Below, piece after piece: positions 6,193 to 8,702 of a stretch of DNA of 8,702 bases. The notes beneath the pieces are model-generated. The model searched no databases. It was given only the letters and a program-made list of their open reading frames with translations, and had not been told where the DNA came from. This DNA is from Patescibacteria group bacterium (lineage in GTDB: Bacteria > Patescibacteriota > Gracilibacteria > UBA1369 > PNNO01): NCBI GenBank assembly GCA_018821175.1, contig JAHJMX010000141.1:1-8702 (forward strand), in the 5' to 3' direction. Each line of letters starts with the position of its first letter. Positions within the stretch are counted from its first letter, which is position 1. The position numbers and the translations under genes are program-made.

Positions 6193-7524
6193 ATGAGAAA
6201 AACCAATTTTTGGAAAAGTAGTGTCACTATGTTCACTTGTCTAGTCCTTCTGCTTGCGCTTGTCCCTTTTGCTTCTGCTGTAACTCTTTTAGGGGATATT
6301 ACTCGAACTTATAACGCTAATGCTGGAGATACAATTGAAGATTCCTTTACTGTGGCAAACGACAAGGCTGAACCTGCTATTCTTGCTATACAGCTTGAAG
6401 ATTTTACAATAAATCCAGCCGACCAAAACAAACGAACTTATGGAGTAGACTCCCCAAATGGTTTAAAAGATTGGTTTGAATTTGTTGATGAACCAGAGCA
6501 ATTATTAGATCCTCAAGAAAGTATTGCTATAAAATATAAAATCAACATACCACAAGATGCTCAAGCGGGTACTTATATGACTTCTTTCAATCTAACAGCA
6601 AAAGACCCAGTAAAAACAGCTGGAAGTGGCGTTGCCGTTGCATCAAGAATTTTAGGCAATGCTTATTTAACTGTTTCTGGAGAAATTGATGAACAATTTG
6701 ACATTGTTAATTTTAAATTAGATGAAGAAAAATTAAAAAATGGCGAAATCGTTTTTAACACAGAGGGAAAAAATAATGGCAATGCCTTTATTGTGGGAAT
6801 GGGAACTATAACAATTTTCGACTCTACTGGTAAACAAGTAAAAGGCATTCGCGCAGTAACGCAAGATTTTGATGGCCAAATGCTTGTAGCTGAACGCTTT
6901 GACGAACTCCTTGTCAATAATGGGGCCGTACCTATTTTACCAAATACCACTGGAACATATCGCACAGCCTGGACTCACAGACAAGTTGCCGAAGGAGCTT
7001 ACACTGCTAAACTTAAACTTTTTTATGGACAAGAAAACAAACAAATTAGTAAGGATTTTAATTTTGAAATTACTGAAAATTTTGCGATTTTAAATTTACA
7101 ATCAGAGAAATTCTTTAACGCATCATTGCCTGTTGATTTTGAAGCAAAAATTGCAAATACAGGAAATGTTGCTTTATCCCCAAAAGGTTATTTCGAAGTT
7201 AAAAGCATATTTGGTACGCAAAAACATAGAATTGATATTGAGAGTTTAAGTTTATTAGGTGGACAAGAAGTTGAATTAAATGATTTAAAATGGGAATCTG
7301 GATTGGCGTTAGGTCTATATAGTGCAAACCTACATTTAGATGTAAATGGCCAGGTTTTTGAAAAATCATCAATGTTTTGGGTATTAACTTGGTGGCAAGG
7401 TTTAATTATCCTAATTGTTCTTGTGCTATTAATTGCAGGACTATACAAGGGAATACATGGTTACCGTGCAATGAAAAAACGCTTAAATGAAATGACTATA
7501 AATAAAGAAGATCTAGCTAAATAG
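6193..7524 (+). CDS. DUF916-like membrane-anchored surface protein, longer paralogue
   Basis: 443 residues. Signal peptide 1-29, cleavage after ASA. Residues 30-138 form a DUF916-like Ig domain: AGDTIEDSFTVAN, LKDWFEF (91-97), LLDPQESIAIKYKINIP and AGTYMTSFNLTA. GSGVAVASRIL (145-154) and a second Ig-like domain with NNGN and ILPNTT (248-253) mirror the 2068 product. A third beta domain (about 300-390; IANTGNVALSPKGYF) is extra. One membrane helix (403-418) is followed by a basic cytoplasmic tail of about 25 residues, so the bulk of the protein faces outside. It lies between the small secreted gene (5547) and the large FN3/Cys-rich gene (7668), matching the small / DUF916 / large arrangement of Firmicutes WxL operons. 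It probably tethers partner proteins to the envelope; the partner is inferred. Stop is TAG and a terminator follows 25 nt later. Confidence 0.8.
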   Translation: MRKTNFWKSSVTMFTCLVLLLALVPFASAVTLLGDITRTYNANAGDTIEDSFTVANDKAEPAILAIQLEDFTINPADQNKRTYGVDSPNGLKDWFEFVDEPEQLLDPQESIAIKYKINIPQDAQAGTYMTSFNLTAKDPVKTAGSGVAVASRILGNAYLTVSGEIDEQFDIVNFKLDEEKLKNGEIVFNTEGKNNGNAFIVGMGTITIFDSTGKQVKGIRAVTQDFDGQMLVAERFDELLVNNGAVPILPNTTGTYRTAWTHRQVAEGAYTAKLKLFYGQENKQISKDFNFEITENFAILNLQSEKFFNASLPVDFEAKIANTGNVALSPKGYFEVKSIFGTQKHRIDIESLSLLGGQEVELNDLKWESGLALGLYSANLHLDVNGQVFEKSSMFWVLTWWQGLIILIVLVLLIAGLYKGIHGYRAMKKRLNEMTINKEDLAK

Positions 7525-7548
7525 TCACCCTGAAAATTAAAACTTATT

Positions 7549-7585
7549 AAAAGTGCCAAGACTTATCGTTTGGCACTTTTATTTT
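7549..7585 (+). terminator. Rho-independent terminator after the 6193 gene
   Basis: An 11-bp stem, AAAAGTGCCAA (7549-7559) with TTGGCACTTTT (7570-7580), has a 10-base loop and runs into ATTTT. The A-rich left arm and T-rich right arm suggest it could act in either direction. Confidence 0.85.
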
Positions 7586-7598
7586 AACTCGATTGGTG

Positions 7599-7627
7599 TT
7601 GTTAAAAGCCTTTTTTTGGTGTATAAT
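7599..7627 (+). promoter_or_regulatory. Sigma70-type promoter for the 7668 gene
   Basis: TTGTTA (7599-7604) and a perfect TATAAT (7622-7627) are 17 bases apart, just downstream of the terminator at 7549-7585. The start site would be near 7634, a leader of about 34 nt to GTG 7668. The ATG at 7631 falls at about the transcription start and opens a frame that stops at 7735, so it is not the gene start. Confidence 0.65.
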
Positions 7628-7667
7628 TTAATGAAAAATAAATATACAAAATACAAACAAATCTTTT

Positions 7668-8702
7668 GTGAAAAAACCATTTCTCATAAAATACATCACA
7701 TTATTAACGTTTTTAATTTTCAGTCTATGCATTAACAATGTTGATGCTGCTAATGTAAACGTTTCTGCATCTATTTCTGTTCGCGATGCAACAAACTTTG
7801 CAGTAACGCCAGGCCCTGGACGATGCGATCTTTCTTGGAATGCTTCTTTGACTTCAAACGTAGACGACCAGGAGATAACAACATACCTTTGGGGCAATGG
7901 GGCGGTAGGAGCACCAATAGCTCTAATATCTCCAGGATCAGGAGTCGCAGATTTAACTACAATCTACGGCCTAGCTCCTGGGGAAGTTTATTATTTTGGA
8001 CATATTTCACAAGTAACAAGCCTTGGCTTATCTAGCCCTGGAATTACAAGTGCTGCTTGTACTCCTTTCGCTAATCCTGCTAATCCTGCGCCAATTCTTG
8101 CCGCTGAACCAGCAACGACCCTTGGCACTAGCAATACTTTGTACTTTCACAATGACAACAGCGGTATGAGTTTTGACACTGGCGAATATCGAATCGTAGC
8201 AAGTTTGACAAACTTAGCAGCAAACCCATATGCCCCAACAGAATATGATAGCGTTTGGCACGATAGCACCTGGGCTGGATGGACTCTATCTGGAGATCCT
8301 TCGAACCCAACATTTGAATATACTTTCTCCCCTTTAACAACAGGTACAACTTATTTTTATCATGTTCAAAAGCGTATAAACGGCCCTGCCTGGGAATATA
8401 GCCCTTTCTCTAACGTTGAATTTTCTACTCAAACTTCAGGGGGTGGAAGTAGCGGCGGTAGCGGAACACCAACACCGGTTTGTGGGAATGGAAGCAACGA
8501 AGCTGGAGAACAATGTGATGATGGGAACACTATTTCTGGAGACGGATGTAGTGCATCTTGTATTTTAGAGGTTTTAACTCCAATCTGCGGAAATAGCGCA
8601 ATTGAAGGTTCTGAAACGTGCGATGACGGTAATACTACCTCTGGAGACGGTTGTAGTAGCACATGCGCACTTGAAGTCCCTACGGGTTGTGGAAATGGAG
8701 CT
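7668..8702 (+). CDS. Large secreted FN3 and Cys-rich-repeat (DUF4215-type) surface protein, 3' partial
   Basis: 345 residues are visible and the frame is open to the right edge. GTG 7668 is chosen because it directly precedes a signal peptide (KKPFLIKY, hydrophobic 8-22, cleavage after VDA at 27); no in-frame ATG lies between the upstream stop at 7632 and the signal sequence. The mature N-terminus, ANVNVSASISV, resembles ATVNVTASV of the 5547 product. Two FN3-like domains follow, at about 45-133 and 140-256 (TTYFYHVQKR ... YSPFSNVEFST). After a Gly/Ser linker (258-266) come Cys-rich repeats at 272 and 307 and the start of another at 341. Each reads CGN..xE.xExCDDGN..SGDGCS..C, the DUF4215 / Myxococcus Cys-rich repeat pattern. 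Such repeats occur in extracellular proteins and may be disulfide-stabilised stalks. Function (adhesin or structural) is inferred. Confidence 0.85.
   Translation, partial: MKKPFLIKYITLLTFLIFSLCINNVDAANVNVSASISVRDATNFAVTPGPGRCDLSWNASLTSNVDDQEITTYLWGNGAVGAPIALISPGSGVADLTTIYGLAPGEVYYFGHISQVTSLGLSSPGITSAACTPFANPANPAPILAAEPATTLGTSNTLYFHNDNSGMSFDTGEYRIVASLTNLAANPYAPTEYDSVWHDSTWAGWTLSGDPSNPTFEYTFSPLTTGTTYFYHVQKRINGPAWEYSPFSNVEFSTQTSGGGSSGGSGTPTPVCGNGSNEAGEQCDDGNTISGDGCSASCILEVLTPICGNSAIEGSETCDDGNTTSGDGCSSTCALEVPTGCGNGA
8481..8702 (+). repeat. Tandem coding Cys-rich repeats (DUF4215 / Myxococcus type)
   Basis: Repeat units begin with the CGN codons at 8481, 8586 and 8688, giving periods of 105 and 102 nt (35 and 34 residues). 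Each complete unit has four Cys in the order CGN, E.CDDGN, GDGCS and C. The third is cut by the window edge, so the array length is unknown. The units differ in DNA sequence while the Cys, Asp and Gly positions are kept, pointing to selection on the protein. Confidence 0.85.

Noticed and set aside
7553..7735. 60-codon + frame, including an ATG at 7631
   Set aside because: It runs through the terminator and promoter and overlaps the signal peptide of the 7668 gene in another frame; the protein has no recognisable features.
1..8702. Sortase-anchored proteins, CRISPR array, tRNA/rRNA genes, insertion sequences
   Set aside because: No LPxTG-type C-termini, no regularly spaced repeats, no cloverleaf or rRNA motifs, and no transposase or terminal inverted repeats were seen.

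Overview
The window looks like a cell-surface locus from an AT-rich, Gram-positive-like (monoderm) bacterium. Every protein in it is predicted to be exported or membrane-anchored. There is no metabolic or informational marker gene, so taxonomy is inference. Short gaps, absence of recognisable Shine-Dalgarno sites, DUF916-like anchor proteins and DUF4215-type Cys-rich repeats together suggest an uncultivated lineage, possibly Patescibacteria/CPR. The standard code fits: only one TGA falls inside a reading frame, and TGA also serves as a stop in an ATGA overlap.

Layout, all genes on the + strand. Cluster 1 (about 1-5311) is a tight operon whose promoter lies left of the window. It contains a large FN3-type surface protein broken by an in-frame TGA at 704-706, then a small secreted Cys-containing beta protein (1276-2061). 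Next come a membrane-anchored DUF916-like protein (2068-3165), a second small secreted protein (3162-3812) and a zinc-metalloprotease-like protein with HEVGH (3830-5311). Junctions are a 1-nt TAATG overlap, a 6-nt gap, a 4-nt ATGA overlap and a 17-nt gap.

Cluster 2 (about 5340-8702) starts with a good sigma70-type promoter and a 170-nt structured leader. These precede a small, probably abundant secreted protein (5547-6077) closed by a strong terminator. A second DUF916-like anchor protein (6193-7524, own terminator) follows. Last is a large FN3 plus Cys-rich-repeat protein (from GTG 7668, running off the right edge) with its own promoter.

Functional reading (inference): both clusters combine small secreted beta proteins, a DUF916-like protein with one C-terminal membrane helix, and a large multidomain surface protein. 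This is the same set of parts as the Firmicutes WxL/DUF916 surface-display operons. The small proteins share strand and Cys motifs with each other and carry GW-x-[MI]-like and C-terminal GxY...LTL-like motifs reminiscent of WxL domains. I propose a divergent WxL-like surface assembly system, with the metalloprotease as a possible processing enzyme. Profile and structure searches are needed to confirm it.
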